Shown here one piece after another: positions 29,389-39,235 of a stretch of 64,000 nucleotides of DNA. Under the pieces are notes generated by a model, which did no database searches, had not been told where the DNA came from, and saw only the letters and a program-made list of their open reading frames with translations. Source of the stretch: Metapseudomonas otitidis. GTDB taxonomy: Bacteria; Pseudomonadota; Gammaproteobacteria; Pseudomonadales; Pseudomonadaceae. The position numbers and the translations under genes are program-made. The stretch spans positions 249,221-313,220 of the forward strand of contig NZ_FOJP01000004.1 of assembly GCF_900111835.1 (NCBI RefSeq), read 5' to 3'. The number at the start of each line of letters is the position of its first letter. Position 1 is the stretch's first letter.

Positions 29389-30672
29389 TCAGAAGCCCAG
29401 CTTGTCGCGCAGGCTGTAGTACCAGGCGCCGAGGGCGCTGAACGGTACCTGGAACAGGTGGCCGCCCGGGAACGGGTAGTGCGGCAGGCTGGCGAAGGCG
29501 TCGAAACGCTCGGCCTGGCCACGCAGTGCCTCGGCCAGCACCTTGCCGGCGAGGTGGGTGTAGGTGACGCCGTGGCCGCTGCAGCCTTGGGAGTAGTAGA
29601 TGTTGTCGCCAAGGCGACCCACCTGGGGCAGGCGGGACAGGGTCAGCAGGAAGTTGCCGGTCCAGGCGAAGTCGATCTTCACGTTCTTCAGCTGCGGGAA
29701 GGTCTTGAGCATCTTCGGGCGGATGATGGCCTCGATGTTCGACGGATCACGTGCACCGTAGACCACGCCACCGCCGTAGATCAGACGATTGTCGCCAGAC
29801 AGGCGGAAGTAGTCCAGCAGGTAGTTGCAGTCTTCCACGCAGTAGTCCTGCGGCAGCAGGCTGCGGGCCATCTCGTCCGACAGCGGCTCGGTGGTGATCA
29901 CCTGGGTGCCGCACGGCATCGACTTGGCCATCAGTTCCGGCAGCAGGTTGCCCAGGTAGGCGTTGCCGGCGACGACGACGAACTTGGCCTTTACCGACCC
30001 TTTGGGGGTGTAGACCACCGGGTTATCGCCACGCTCGACGCGGATGGCCGGGCTTTGCTCGTGGATCACGCCGCCCAGGGACTCCACTGCCGCCGCCTCG
30101 CCGAGGGCCAGGTTCAGCGGGTGGATGTGGCCGCCGCTCATGTCGAGCATGCCGCCAATGTAGTTCTCGCTCGCCACCACTTCGCGGATGCGCTTGCCGT
30201 CCAGCAGTTCCAGCTGGGTGTGGCCGTAGCGCTCCCAGAGCTTCTTCTGGGATTCCAGGTGGCCCATCTGTTTGGCAGTAAAGGCTGCGAATACGCCGCC
30301 GTCCTTCAGGTCGCACTTGATGTCGTACTTGGCAATGCGCTCGCGAATAATACGTCCGCCTTCAAACGCCATCTGGCCGAGCAGTTGGGCCTGCTTGGGG
30401 CCGACGGTGCGTTCGATGACATCTATGTCACGGCTGTAGCTGTTGACGATCTGGCCGCCGTTGCGCCCCGATGCGCCGAAGCCGACCTTGGCCGCTTCCA
30501 CGACGGTGACCTTGAAGCCGTTCTCCAGCAGGAAGAGGGCGGTGGAAAGGCCGGTGTAGCCCGCGCCGATGATGCAGACGTCGGTCTGCGTCTCGCCTTC
30601 CAGTTCCGGGCGGGCCGGAACCGGGTTGGCGGAGGCGGCGTAATAGGATTGAGGGTAGGGAGTGTGCGTCAT
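29389..30672 (-). CDS. puuB: Gamma-glutamylputrescine oxidase-type FAD oxidoreductase (PuuB/PauB family)
   Basis: A 427-residue DAO-family flavoenzyme. The FAD-binding Rossmann motif is at the N-terminus (CIIGAGYTGLSTALFL), followed by VGFGASGRNGGQIV, a segment typical of PuuB-like amine oxidases. The C-terminal FAD region has YYSQGCSGHGVTYTHLAGK. PuuB oxidises gamma-glutamylputrescine to the aldehyde and H2O2 in polyamine catabolism. P. aeruginosa has several PauB paralogues; one lies near thrS in PAO1 as I recall, which fits this location. The gene is alone, without puuA or puuC neighbours, so related polyamines are possible substrates. Confidence 0.85.
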   Translation of the reverse strand: MTHTPYPQSYYAASANPVPARPELEGETQTDVCIIGAGYTGLSTALFLLENGFKVTVVEAAKVGFGASGRNGGQIVNSYSRDIDVIERTVGPKQAQLLGQMAFEGGRIIRERIAKYDIKCDLKDGGVFAAFTAKQMGHLESQKKLWERYGHTQLELLDGKRIREVVASENYIGGMLDMSGGHIHPLNLALGEAAAVESLGGVIHEQSPAIRVERGDNPVVYTPKGSVKAKFVVVAGNAYLGNLLPELMAKSMPCGTQVITTEPLSDEMARSLLPQDYCVEDCNYLLDYFRLSGDNRLIYGGGVVYGARDPSNIEAIIRPKMLKTFPQLKNVKIDFAWTGNFLLTLSRLPQVGRLGDNIYYSQGCSGHGVTYTHLAGKVLAEALRGQAERFDAFASLPHYPFPGGHLFQVPFSALGAWYYSLRDKLGF

Positions 30673-30814
30673 CTTGAATCTCTGTTTTTTATTTTTTACG
30701 GATGGCGAGATGCTACCCGAGTTGAAAATAGCCGGCTAGCCTCCGTGCAAGATAATTGACGAGGGGCTGAACAGTAAAAGCTCCACTTTTTCAGTCAGTT
30801 AGCGAAAAAAGTTG

Positions 30815-30842
30815 TTGACACCAAAATTTAACCCCGTAGAAT
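30815..30842 (+). promoter_or_regulatory. Sigma-70 promoter of tRNA-Val
   Basis: A perfect -35 box TTGACA (30815-30820) and a -10 box TAGAAT (30837-30842) with a 16-base spacer, ending 14 bases before the tRNA. A GC-rich discriminator (GCGC) follows, as in stringently controlled stable RNA genes. Confidence 0.88.
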
Positions 30843-30855
30843 GCGCACCCATCGA

Positions 30856-30932
30856 AGGCACATAGCTCAGTTGGTTAGAGCACCACCTTGACATGGTGGG
30901 GGTCGTTGGTTCGAGTCCAATTGTGCCTACCA
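30856..30932 (+). tRNA. tRNA-Val (anticodon GAC)
   Basis: A 77-nt cloverleaf. The acceptor AGGCACA pairs with TGTGCCT, followed by an encoded ACCA end. The D-arm is TAGCTCAGTTGGTTAGAGC, the anticodon GAC is at 30890-30892 in the loop of a CCACC/GGTGG stem, and the T-arm contains GGTTCGAGTCC. It reads GUC and GUU valine codons. It has its own strong promoter and terminator. Confidence 0.97.
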
Positions 30933-30955
30933 AATCAAGCCGAAAGGCTTAGCAG

Positions 30956-30985
30956 AAAGGGCGATCCAAAAGGATCGCCCTTTTT
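30956..30985 (+). terminator. Terminator of tRNA-Val
   Basis: Stem AAAGGGCGATCC / GGATCGCCCTTT with an AAAA loop followed by further T residues, 23 bases after the tRNA. Confidence 0.92.
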
Positions 30986-31008
30986 GTTTTTGGCTTCGTG
31001 GTCACGCT

Positions 31009-31170
31009 TCAGGCGGCTGCGATATGGCCGATCAGCATGCCATGGGCAATCGTGTACAAATTGCCGTTTGCCCTGAGAGTGAGTGGCTCTCGGCTGAGAA
31101 TTCGGCCGCCGCTCTGGATCAGTTCATCAATGTGCGCACGCAGTGCGAGGTATCTCCGTTGTTCTTTCAT
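31009..31170 (-). CDS. Small 53-residue hypothetical protein
   Basis: A 53-residue frame starting MKEQRRYLALRAHIDEL and ending GMLIGHIAAA. A GGGAGGG ribosome site lies about seven bases upstream of the ATG. The first half is a basic amphipathic helix; the second half (LRANGNLYTIAHGMLIGHI) could form two strands. It lies antisense between the tRNA-Val terminator and the thrS leader and converges on the tRNA. I recognise no family. The good ribosome site and structured composition favour a real gene, but it could be chance. Confidence 0.5.
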   Translation of the reverse strand: MKEQRRYLALRAHIDELIQSGGRILSREPLTLRANGNLYTIAHGMLIGHIAAA

Positions 31171-31528
31171 TGCGCGCCCTCCCGAGGGTGGCGGGTTACC
31201 CGCTTGAGCATAGGTGCGCGAGCGATCTGTCAGGTTGCGGTGCTGGGTTTGTGTGATCCGTGTCTCGTTTCGGCGTGAGTTACGGATGTGCGGTGGGGTG
31301 GTGAGGTGCTGCTGGCTAAATGCTCTGTAAGGCCTAATTCCTGCTTGTCACTGCGTTGTCTTTCTGAAAGCATCCGCGTTTCCCGAAATACCTCCAGTGA
31401 CCCTGGTTCGGTCAGGTTGGCCTGAAAGGGCTCTGCCATCGTGTGGCAGGTATACCGCCGGATCATTTACTGGCTCATCCCAACCCATGTGGCCTTTGGT
31501 AGAGGTCACCACTAGGAGAGGAGGCGCC
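31171..31528 (+). promoter_or_regulatory. thrS 5' leader and upstream region
   Basis: About 360 bases with no convincing gene. The last 100 bases form a structured leader: the anticodon-like hairpin at 31433-31449, then a second stem (GTGGCC ... GGTCAC, 31489-31509) immediately before the AGGAGAGGAGG ribosome site. The promoter is not clear from sequence. Confidence 0.5.
31433..31449 (+). promoter_or_regulatory. tRNA-Thr anticodon-arm mimic in thrS leader (candidate ThrRS operator)
   Basis: CTGCC and GGCAG make a 5-bp stem closing a 7-base loop, ATCGTGT. This is the geometry of an anticodon arm, with T at position 33 and CGT (31440-31442) at positions 34-36, the threonine anticodon. In E. 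coli, threonyl-tRNA synthetase represses its own translation by binding a leader hairpin that presents CGU in the same way. The hairpin lies 80 bases before the thrS start codon; autoregulation here is inferred. Confidence 0.55.
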
Positions 31529-33451
31529 ATGCCCATCATTACTCTTCCCGACGGCAGTCAGCGTTCGTTCGATAAACCCGTTTCCGTGCTCGAGGTGGCT
31601 CAGTCCATCGGTGCTGGTCTGGCCAAGGCCACGCTGGCGGGTCGGGTTAACGGCAAGTTGGTCGATGCTTGTGACCTGATCGAAGCCGACGCCACCCTGC
31701 AAATCATCACGCCGAAGGACGAGGAGGGGCTGGAGATCATCCGTCACTCCTGTGCCCACCTGGTCGGGCATGCGGTCAAGCAGCTCTATCCCAGTGCCAA
31801 GATGGTCATTGGGCCGGTGATTGACGAGGGCTTCTATTACGACATCGCGTTCGAGCGTCCCTTTACGCCGGACGACATGGCGGCCATCGAGAAGCGCATG
31901 GCCGAGCTGATCGACAAGGATTACGACGTCATCAAGAAGGTGACGCCGCGTGCGGAGGTGATCAAGACCTTCAAGGCGCGAGGCGAGGAGTACAAGCTGC
32001 GCCTGGTCGATGACATGCCGGACGAGAAGGCCATGGGCCTGTACTTCCATGAGGAGTACGTGGACATGTGCCGTGGTCCGCATGTGCCGAACACGCGTTT
32101 CCTCAAGGCCTTCAAGCTCACCAAAATTTCGGGTGCCTACTGGCGCGGCGACTCCAAGAACGAGCAGCTGCAGCGCGTCTATGGCACTGCCTGGGCGGAC
32201 AAGAAGCAGCTGGCTGCTTATGTCCAGCGCATCGAAGAGGCCGAGAAGCGGGATCACCGCCGTATCGGCAAGCAGCTGGACCTCTTCCACCTCCAGGAAG
32301 AAGCGCCGGGCATGGTGTTCTGGCACCCCAATGGCTGGACCGTCTATCAGGTGCTCGAGCAGTACATGCGTCAGGTTCAGCGTGAGCATGGCTATGTCGA
32401 GGTGCGGACGCCCCAGGTGGTCGATCGCATCCTGTGGGAGCGCTCCGGCCACTGGTCCAACTACGCCGAGAACATGTTCACCACCGCGTCCGAGAGTCGC
32501 GACTATGCCGTGAAGCCGATGAACTGCCCGTGCCACGTGCAGATCTTCAACCAGGGGTTGAAGTCCTACCGCGATCTCCCGCTGCGCCTGGCTGAATTTG
32601 GTGCCTGCCACCGCAATGAGCCGTCGGGCGCGCTGCACGGCATCATGCGCGTGCGCGGCTTTACCCAGGACGACGCCCACATCTTCTGCACCGAAGAGCA
32701 GGTGAAGAAGGAGGCTGCGGACTTCATCAAGCTCACCTTGCAGGTCTATTCCGACTTCGGCTTCAGTGACATTTCCATGAAGCTCTCGACCCGCCCGGCC
32801 AAGCGCGTGGGGTCCGAGGAGTTGTGGGATCGGGCTGAAGGGGCTCTGGCTGACGCGCTGAACGAGTCGGGCCTGGCCTGGGAATACCAGCCGGGTGAGG
32901 GGGCTTTCTACGGTCCGAAGATCGAATTCACCCTCAAGGACTGCCTGGGTCGTAACTGGCAGTGCGGTACCCTGCAGTACGATCCGAACCTGCCTGATCG
33001 GCTCGATGCCAGCTACATCGCCGAAGATAACAACCGCAAGCGCCCGGTCATGCTTCACCGCGCGATCCTCGGTTCCTTCGAGCGCTTCATCGGCATGCTC
33101 ATCGAGCACTATGCAGGGTCGTTCCCGGCGTGGCTGGCGCCGACCCAGGCGGTGATCATGAATATCACCGACAAACAGGCGGATTTTGCCCTTGAGGTCG
33201 AAAAGACTCTCAACCAAAGCGGGTTCCGTGCCAAGTCCGACTTGAGAAACGAAAAAATCGGCTTTAAAATCCGCGAGCATACTTTGCTCAAGGTTCCCTA
33301 TCTCCTGGTTATCGGAGACAGGGAAGTTGAGACACGATCCGTTGCTGTGCGCACCCGTGAAGGCGTCGATCTGGGCTCCATGCCCCTCGAGCAATTCGTC
33401 ACCACGCTCGCGCAGACGGTTTCCCGGCGTGGTCGCCAAGAATCGGAGTAA
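31529..33451 (+). CDS. thrS: Threonyl-tRNA synthetase
   Basis: A 640-residue class II synthetase. Domain order: an N-terminal TGS domain ([17 protein letters not shown]), the editing domain with its [12 protein letters not shown] zinc/His motif, the catalytic core with the zinc-binding Cys in [10 protein letters not shown] and motif 2 ([13 protein letters not shown]), motif 3 near [13 protein letters not shown], and a C-terminal anticodon-binding domain. It charges tRNA-Thr and clears Ser-tRNA-Thr. The ATG at 31529 follows a strong AGGAGAGGAGG. The frame continues open upstream without a better start. infC begins at or just after the stop codon, as in the classic thrS-infC-rpmI-rplT order. 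Confidence 0.98.
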   Translation: MPIITLPDGSQRSFDKPVSVLEVAQSIGAGLAKATLAGRVNGKLVDACDLIEADATLQIITPKDEEGLEIIRHSCAHLVGHAVKQLYPSAKMVIGPVIDEGFYYDIAFERPFTPDDMAAIEKRMAELIDKDYDVIKKVTPRAEVIKTFKARGEEYKLRLVDDMPDEKAMGLYFHEEYVDMCRGPHVPNTRFLKAFKLTKISGAYWRGDSKNEQLQRVYGTAWADKKQLAAYVQRIEEAEKRDHRRIGKQLDLFHLQEEAPGMVFWHPNGWTVYQVLEQYMRQVQREHGYVEVRTPQVVDRILWERSGHWSNYAENMFTTASESRDYAVKPMNCPCHVQIFNQGLKSYRDLPLRLAEFGACHRNEPSGALHGIMRVRGFTQDDAHIFCTEEQVKKEAADFIKLTLQVYSDFGFSDISMKLSTRPAKRVGSEELWDRAEGALADALNESGLAWEYQPGEGAFYGPKIEFTLKDCLGRNWQCGTLQYDPNLPDRLDASYIAEDNNRKRPVMLHRAILGSFERFIGMLIEHYAGSFPAWLAPTQAVIMNITDKQADFALEVEKTLNQSGFRAKSDLRNEKIGFKIREHTLLKVPYLLVIGDREVETRSVAVRTREGVDLGSMPLEQFVTTLAQTVSRRGRQESE

Positions 33452-33456
33452 TCACT

Positions 33457-34002
33457 ATTAAGCGTGAAATGAGACAAGATAAACGAGCTGCACCCAAGGC
33501 CCCGATCAACGAGAACATCACGGCTCGAGAGGTGCGACTTATTGGTGCAGACGGCCAGCAAATTGGCGTCGTCTCGATCGATGAAGCGCTTCGCGCTGCT
33601 GATGAAGCAAAGCTGGACCTCGTAGAGATCTCGGCAGACGCGGTACCGCCTGTCTGCCGGATCATGGACTACGGCAAGCACCTCTTCGAGAAGAAGAAGC
33701 AGGCCGCTGCAGCCAAGAAGAATCAGCACCAGCAACAGATCAAAGAGATCAAGTTTCGTCCAGGGACGGAAGAAGGGGATTACCAGGTAAAACTACGCAA
33801 CCTGGTACGTTTCCTTAATGATGGGGACAAGGCCAAGGTATCGCTTCGATTCCGCGGCCGTGAGATGGCTCACCAGGAGCTGGGTATGGAACTGCTGAAG
33901 CGGGTCGAAACCGACCTCGCTGAAATCGGAACCGTCGAACAGCATCCCAAGCTGGAAGGACGCCAGCTGATGATGGTCATCGCTCCCAAAAAGAAAAAGT
34001 AA
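33457..34002 (+). CDS. infC: Translation initiation factor IF-3 (non-ATG start)
   Basis: About 181 residues. IF-3 binds the 30S subunit, prevents early 50S joining and checks the initiator codon. Two domains are joined by a lysine-rich linker ([13 protein letters not shown]). The C-domain contains [14 protein letters not shown] and ends VIAPKKKK. The likely start is ATT at 33457, eight bases after GGAG; an in-frame ATC at 33451 (overlapping the thrS stop) is the alternative, and the first ATG (33469) would trim conserved residues KRE. A rare start codon is the known device by which IF-3 limits its own synthesis. Confidence 0.93.
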   Translation: MKREMRQDKRAAPKAPINENITAREVRLIGADGQQIGVVSIDEALRAADEAKLDLVEISADAVPPVCRIMDYGKHLFEKKKQAAAAKKNQHQQQIKEIKFRPGTEEGDYQVKLRNLVRFLNDGDKAKVSLRFRGREMAHQELGMELLKRVETDLAEIGTVEQHPKLEGRQLMMVIAPKKKK

Positions 34003-34063
34003 CCACCAGGGCACTGGCAGGCCTTGCGGTTATGCGTAATCACTCAATGCGGAGTATCCGAAC

Positions 34064-34258
34064 ATGCCAAAGATGAAAACCAAGAGCGGTGCAGCCAAGC
34101 GTTTCCTCAAGACCGCTTCCGGCTACAAGCACAAGCACGCTTTCAAGAGCCACATCCTGACCAAGATGTCCACCAAGCGTAAGCGTCAACTTCGCGGTAG
34201 CGAACTGATGCATCCGTCGGACAAAGCAAAAGTCGAGCGCATGCTGCGCGTTCGTTAA
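34064..34258 (+). CDS. rpmI: 50S ribosomal protein L35
   Basis: A 64-residue, very basic protein starting [14 protein letters not shown], the L35 signature. It includes [16 protein letters not shown] and ends MLRVR. L35 sits near the peptidyl-transferase side of the large subunit. It lies 61 bases after infC and 26 before rplT. In E. coli, L20 represses rpmI-rplT by binding this mRNA region; I could not identify that structure here by eye. Confidence 0.98.
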   Translation: MPKMKTKSGAAKRFLKTASGYKHKHAFKSHILTKMSTKRKRQLRGSELMHPSDKAKVERMLRVR

Positions 34259-34284
34259 TCGGTCAAGACTAGAGGAATACACTC

Positions 34285-34641
34285 ATGGCTCGTGTTAAGC
34301 GTGGCGTTATCGCTCGTGCTCGTCACAAAAAAATTCTGAAACTCGCCAAAGGCTACTACGGTGCTCGCTCTCGCGTGTTCCGCGTTGCCAAGCAAGCGGT
34401 AATCAAGGCAGGCCAATACGCCTACCGTGACCGCCGTCAGCGCAAGCGTCAGTTCCGCGCTCTGTGGATCGCTCGTATCAACGCTGGTGCTCGTCAGAAC
34501 GGTCTGTCCTACAGCCGCCTGATCGCTGGCCTGAAAAAAGCGGCCATCGAGATCGACCGCAAGGTTCTGGCCGATCTGGCAGTGAACGAAAAAGCGGCGT
34601 TTGCTGCGATTGTCGAGAAAGCTAAGGCCGTTCTGGCTTAA
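34285..34641 (+). CDS. rplT: 50S ribosomal protein L20
   Basis: A 118-residue basic protein. The long N-terminal helix begins [19 protein letters not shown], and the globular C-domain includes [21 protein letters not shown]20 is an early assembly protein that binds 23S rRNA and, in E. coli, represses its own operon. An AGAGGAA ribosome site precedes the ATG. Codon choice is strongly optimised, unlike the flanking accessory genes, as expected for a ribosomal gene. Confidence 0.98.
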   Translation: MARVKRGVIARARHKKILKLAKGYYGARSRVFRVAKQAVIKAGQYAYRDRRQRKRQFRALWIARINAGARQNGLSYSRLIAGLKKAAIEIDRKVLADLAVNEKAAFAAIVEKAKAVLA

Positions 34642-34653
34642 GTCCCCGACAAT

Positions 34654-34715
34654 CACCGGGCCATCCCGGTGCTGAACGTCACCAATAGGGGAAGGGCCTT
34701 GGCTCTTCCCCTATT
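34654..34715 (+). terminator. Two hairpins between rplT and pheS (attenuator or terminator)
   Basis: Hairpin 1 is CACCGGG/CCCGGTG with a CCAT loop (34654-34671). Hairpin 2 is AATAGGGGAAG/CTTCCCCTATT (34684-34715), followed by TTCG. It ends 19 bases before pheS. It may partly terminate the ribosomal transcript or attenuate pheST. No Phe-rich leader peptide is visible, so E. coli-style attenuation is not supported. Confidence 0.6.
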
Positions 34716-34734
34716 TCGTATCTGGAGTCAGTAA

Positions 34735-35751
<1,017 letters not shown>

Positions 35752-35788
35752 GTCGTAGTCCACGCAACGAATTCCTCAGGAGAGCAGG

Positions 35789-38167
35789 ATGAAATTCAGT
35801 GAACAGTGGCTGCGGAGCTCGGTAAGCCCGCAGGTATCCCGCGACGAGCTGGTGGCTCGTCTGTCGATGGCCGGCCTGGAAGTGGACAGCGTCACGCCTG
35901 TCGCCGGCGCGTTCAGTGGCGTTGTGGTGGGCGAGGTGCTCAGCACCGAGCAGCACCCTGATGCCGACAAGCTGCGTGTATGCCAGGTCAGCAATGGCAG
36001 CGAGACCTTCCAGGTGGTGTGCGGCGCGTCCAACGTGCGCCCCGGCCTGAAGATCCCCTTCGCCATGATCGGTGCCGAGCTGCCCGGCGACTTCAAGATC
36101 AAGAAAGCCAAGCTTCGCGGCGTCGAGTCCTTCGGCATGCTCTGCTCTGCCAGTGAGCTGCAGATCAGCGACGAGAACGCCGGCCTGATGGAACTGGCTG
36201 CCGATGCGCCAGTCGGACAGGACATCCGGGCCTACCTCGGCCTGGATGACGTCGTCATCGAGCTGGGCCTCACGCCTAACCGTGGTGATTGCCTCAACAT
36301 GTCTGGCCTGGCCCGTGAAGTGGGTGCCCTGTATGCGGCACCCGTCACCCCTGTAGCGATCAGCCCGGTCGCACCGACTCACGACGAAGTTCGCCCGGTG
36401 GACGTGCTGGCACCGAAGGCTTGCCCGCGCTATCTCGGTCGGGTGGTGCGTAATGTCGACCTCTCCAAGCCCACCCCGTTGTGGATGGTCGAACGCCTTC
36501 GCCGGGCGGATGTGCGCAGCATTGATGCAGCTGTCGATATCACCAACTACGTGATGCTTGAGCTCGGCCAACCGATGCACGCGTTTGACCTTGCCGAAAT
36601 CAATGGCGGCATCCGCGTGCGCATGGCGGAGGAGGGGGAGAAGCTCGTCCTGCTCGATGGCCAGGAGGTCAGCCTGCGTGGTGACACCCTCGTCATCGCC
36701 GACCACAGCCGTGCCCTGGCTATCGCAGGGGTAATGGGGGGCGAGCACAGTGGCGTCAGCGACAAGACCCGCGACCTGTTCCTTGAAGCTGCGTTCTTTG
36801 ACACCATCGCCGTTGCTGGCAAGGCCCGCTCCTATGGCCTGCACACCGACTCTTCGCATCGTTTCGAGCGTGGCGTGGACTGGCAGCTTGCTCGCCAGGC
36901 CATGGAGCGCGCCACTGCGCTGCTGCTGGAGATCGTGGGGGGTGAAGCTGGCCCGATCATCGAGGCTGTAAGTGAGGCGGATCTCCCGAGCGTTGCACCT
37001 GTCATCCTGCGTGCCGAGCGCATCGCCCAGATGCTGGGCATGGAAATGGACGCCGCCGAGGTCGAGCGCTTGCTTACCGCGCTGGGTCTGGGCGTCACCT
37101 CTATTGCGCCGGGTCAGTGGAAGGTTGCAGTGCCCAGTCACCGCTTCGACATCAGCCTGGAAGTGGATCTGATCGAAGAGCTCGGTCGTCTCTATGGCTA
37201 CAACCGCCTGCCGGTTCGCTACCCGCAAGCGCGCCTTGCGCCTCGCGCTCGTGCCGAATCTGCAGTCGAGCTGCCGGCTTTGCGTCGCCTGCTGGTTGCC
37301 CGGGGCTATCAGGAAGCGATCACCTACAGCTTCATCGATCCCAAGTTGTTCGAGCTGTTCAATCCTGGCGCCAAGCCGCTCATGCTGGCCAACCCCATCT
37401 CGAACGACATGGCTGCCATGCGTTCCTCGCTGTGGCCGGGTTTGGTCAAGGCGCTGCAGCATAACCTCAACCGTCAGCAGAGCCGTGTTCGCCTGTTTGA
37501 AAGTGGCCTTCGCTTCGTCGGCCAACTCGAAGGCCTGAAGCAGGAAGCGATGATCGCCGGTGTCGTCTGTGGCAAGCGCCTGCCGGAGGCCTGGGCCCAT
37601 GGCCGCGAAGGCGTGGATTTCTATGACGTCAAGGCCGACGTCGAGGCGCTGTTGGGTGCAGCTGGTGCGTTGGACGCATTCAGCTTCGTTCCCGGCGAGC
37701 ATCCGGCGCTGCATCCGGGGCAAACCGCTCGCATCGAACGAGATGGCAAGCTGGTTGGCTACCTCGGCGCCATTCACCCCGAACTGGCCAAGAGCCTCGA
37801 TCTTGACCAGCCCGTCTACCTCTTCGAACTCGTGCTGGCTGAGGTCATGAATGGACGCCTGCCCAGGTTCAGCGAGCTGTCGCGCTTCCCCGAAGTGCGT
37901 CGTGATCTGGCCGTCCTGGTTGATCGTGAGGTCGCCGCTGAAGCCGTCCTCGACACGATTCGCGAAGCCGCCGGGGAGTGGTTGACGGACCTCAGGCTAT
38001 TTGACGTCTATCACGGTAAAGGTATTGATCCGCTTAGAAAAAGCCTGGCCGTCGGCTTGACCTGGCAACATCCATCGCGCACTCTTAACGACGATGAGGT
38101 GAACACCACAACCCAGAACATCGTCACCTCGCTGGAAGGTAGGTTCAACGCCACGTTAAGGAAGTAG
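35789..38167 (+). CDS. pheT: Phenylalanyl-tRNA synthetase beta subunit
   Basis: A 792-residue subunit. The N-terminal EMAP-II-like tRNA-binding region includes VGEVLSTEQHPDADKLRVCQV. The B3/B4 editing domain (HAFDLAEINGG) hydrolyses mischarged Tyr-tRNA-Phe. The B5 domain and the catalytic-like core follow. The ferredoxin-fold anticodon-binding domain is at the C-terminus (FPEVRRDLAVLVDREV). Length and order are normal. An AGGAG ribosome site precedes the ATG, and ihfA begins three bases after the stop codon, so the genes are co-transcribed. Confidence 0.98.
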   Translation: MKFSEQWLRSSVSPQVSRDELVARLSMAGLEVDSVTPVAGAFSGVVVGEVLSTEQHPDADKLRVCQVSNGSETFQVVCGASNVRPGLKIPFAMIGAELPGDFKIKKAKLRGVESFGMLCSASELQISDENAGLMELAADAPVGQDIRAYLGLDDVVIELGLTPNRGDCLNMSGLAREVGALYAAPVTPVAISPVAPTHDEVRPVDVLAPKACPRYLGRVVRNVDLSKPTPLWMVERLRRADVRSIDAAVDITNYVMLELGQPMHAFDLAEINGGIRVRMAEEGEKLVLLDGQEVSLRGDTLVIADHSRALAIAGVMGGEHSGVSDKTRDLFLEAAFFDTIAVAGKARSYGLHTDSSHRFERGVDWQLARQAMERATALLLEIVGGEAGPIIEAVSEADLPSVAPVILRAERIAQMLGMEMDAAEVERLLTALGLGVTSIAPGQWKVAVPSHRFDISLEVDLIEELGRLYGYNRLPVRYPQARLAPRARAESAVELPALRRLLVARGYQEAITYSFIDPKLFELFNPGAKPLMLANPISNDMAAMRSSLWPGLVKALQHNLNRQQSRVRLFESGLRFVGQLEGLKQEAMIAGVVCGKRLPEAWAHGREGVDFYDVKADVEALLGAAGALDAFSFVPGEHPALHPGQTARIERDGKLVGYLGAIHPELAKSLDLDQPVYLFELVLAEVMNGRLPRFSELSRFPEVRRDLAVLVDREVAAEAVLDTIREAAGEWLTDLRLFDVYHGKGIDPLRKSLAVGLTWQHPSRTLNDDEVNTTTQNIVTSLEGRFNATLRK

Positions 38168-38170
38168 CGT

Positions 38171-38473
38171 ATGGGGGCTCTGACGAAAGCTGAGATGGCT
38201 GAACGTCTGTATGAAGAGCTTGGCCTGAACAAACGGGAAGCCAAGGAACTGGTCGAACTGTTTTTCGAGGAAATCCGTCAGGCGCTGGAGCAGAACGAAC
38301 AGGTGAAATTGTCCGGTTTCGGCAACTTCGACCTGCGCGATAAACGCCAGCGCCCCGGACGCAACCCGAAGACAGGCGAGGAAATCCCGATCACGGCACG
38401 CCGTGTCGTGACATTCCGTCCGGGCCAAAAACTGAAAGCCAGAGTTGAAGCTTATGCTGGAACCAAGTCATAA
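38171..38473 (+). CDS. ihfA: Integration host factor alpha subunit
   Basis: A 100-residue HU/IHF-family DNA-bending protein starting [13 protein letters not shown]. The DNA-contact arm contains the conserved [14 protein letters not shown] with the intercalating proline. It forms a heterodimer with IhfB and bends DNA about 160 degrees in recombination, replication and transcription. It lies at the end of the pheST transcript, as in E. coli, and overlaps the MerR-type gene by 20 bases. Confidence 0.97.
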   Translation: MGALTKAEMAERLYEELGLNKREAKELVELFFEEIRQALEQNEQVKLSGFGNFDLRDKRQRPGRNPKTGEEIPITARRVVTFRPGQKLKARVEAYAGTKS

Positions 38474-38810
38474 CGACGAACTGCCACCTATCCCTGGCAA
38501 GCGTTATTTCACCATTGGCGAGGTCAGCGAGCTCTGCGCAGTCAAGCCCCACGTGCTGCGTTACTGGGAGCAGGAATTTCCCCAGCTCAACCCAGTCAAG
38601 CGGCGGGGTAACCGCCGCTACTACCAGCGCCAGGATGTGCTGATGATTCGGCAGATCCGGGCCCTGCTGTACGATCAGGGCTTTACCATCGGCGGGGCGC
38701 GTCAGCGTCTCTCCGGTGACGAGGCCAAGGATGACACCACTCAGTACAAGCAGCTGATACGGCAGATGATTGCCGAGCTTGAAGACGTCCTCGTCGTACT
38801 GCGTAAGTGA
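38454..38810 (+). CDS. MerR family transcriptional regulator
   Basis: A 118-residue protein. The winged helix-turn-helix is near the N-terminus ([25 protein letters not shown]) and the wing is [11 protein letters not shown] short dimerisation helix follows, without a metal- or drug-binding domain. This gene always follows ihfA in pseudomonads. The start overlaps ihfA, so translation is probably coupled. The target genes are unknown. It belongs to the conserved block, not to the island that begins after the next tRNA. Confidence 0.93.
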   Translation: MLEPSHNDELPPIPGKRYFTIGEVSELCAVKPHVLRYWEQEFPQLNPVKRRGNRRYYQRQDVLMIRQIRALLYDQGFTIGGARQRLSGDEAKDDTTQYKQLIRQMIAELEDVLVVLRK

Positions 38811-38829
38811 AAAAAATCCAAAAAAAACC

Positions 38830-38858
38830 TTCCACAATTCAAAAGCTTAAAGTATAGT
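38830..38858 (+). promoter_or_regulatory. Promoter of tRNA-Pro
   Basis: A -10 box TATAGT (38853-38858) with a weak -35 TTCCAC (38830-38835) and 17-base spacing, followed by a GCG-rich discriminator, 36 bases before the tRNA. Confidence 0.6.
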
Positions 38859-38893
38859 TCGCGTCGTTCCGGTGACGGAGCTAGCAACAAATG

Positions 38894-38971
<78 letters not shown>

Positions 38972-38980
38972 TATTTAGAG

Positions 38981-39012
38981 AAAGGCCCAAGTCGAAAGAC
39001 TTGGGCCTTTTT
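38981..39012 (+). terminator. Terminator of tRNA-Pro
   Basis: Stem AAAGGCCCAAGTC / GACTTGGGCCTTT with a GAAA tetraloop followed by TT, ten bases after the tRNA. Confidence 0.92.
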
Positions 39013-39235
39013 CGTTTGTTTGGTCTGTTTTCCCTTTTCCAAGAGAGCTTCGCTGCAGAACTCTTTGCGCTAGTGAGGCCTGCTGCCAAAGACAAGTAAG
39101 TCTATGCGTGGTAGGTCGAGTGCAGGGACCGGCTAATACGGTCGGCCACGACGACACCTGCGTCTTCGCAGTGGTTGGATCTAGATGGCCGCCGATAGTT
39201 AAGCCCAGTCGCATTGGCTTGATCGAATGTCCCCC

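Noticed and set aside
31230..31466. 78-codon minus-strand frame in the thrS leader
   Set aside because: No ribosome site, no family resemblance, and it lies opposite structured leader sequence.
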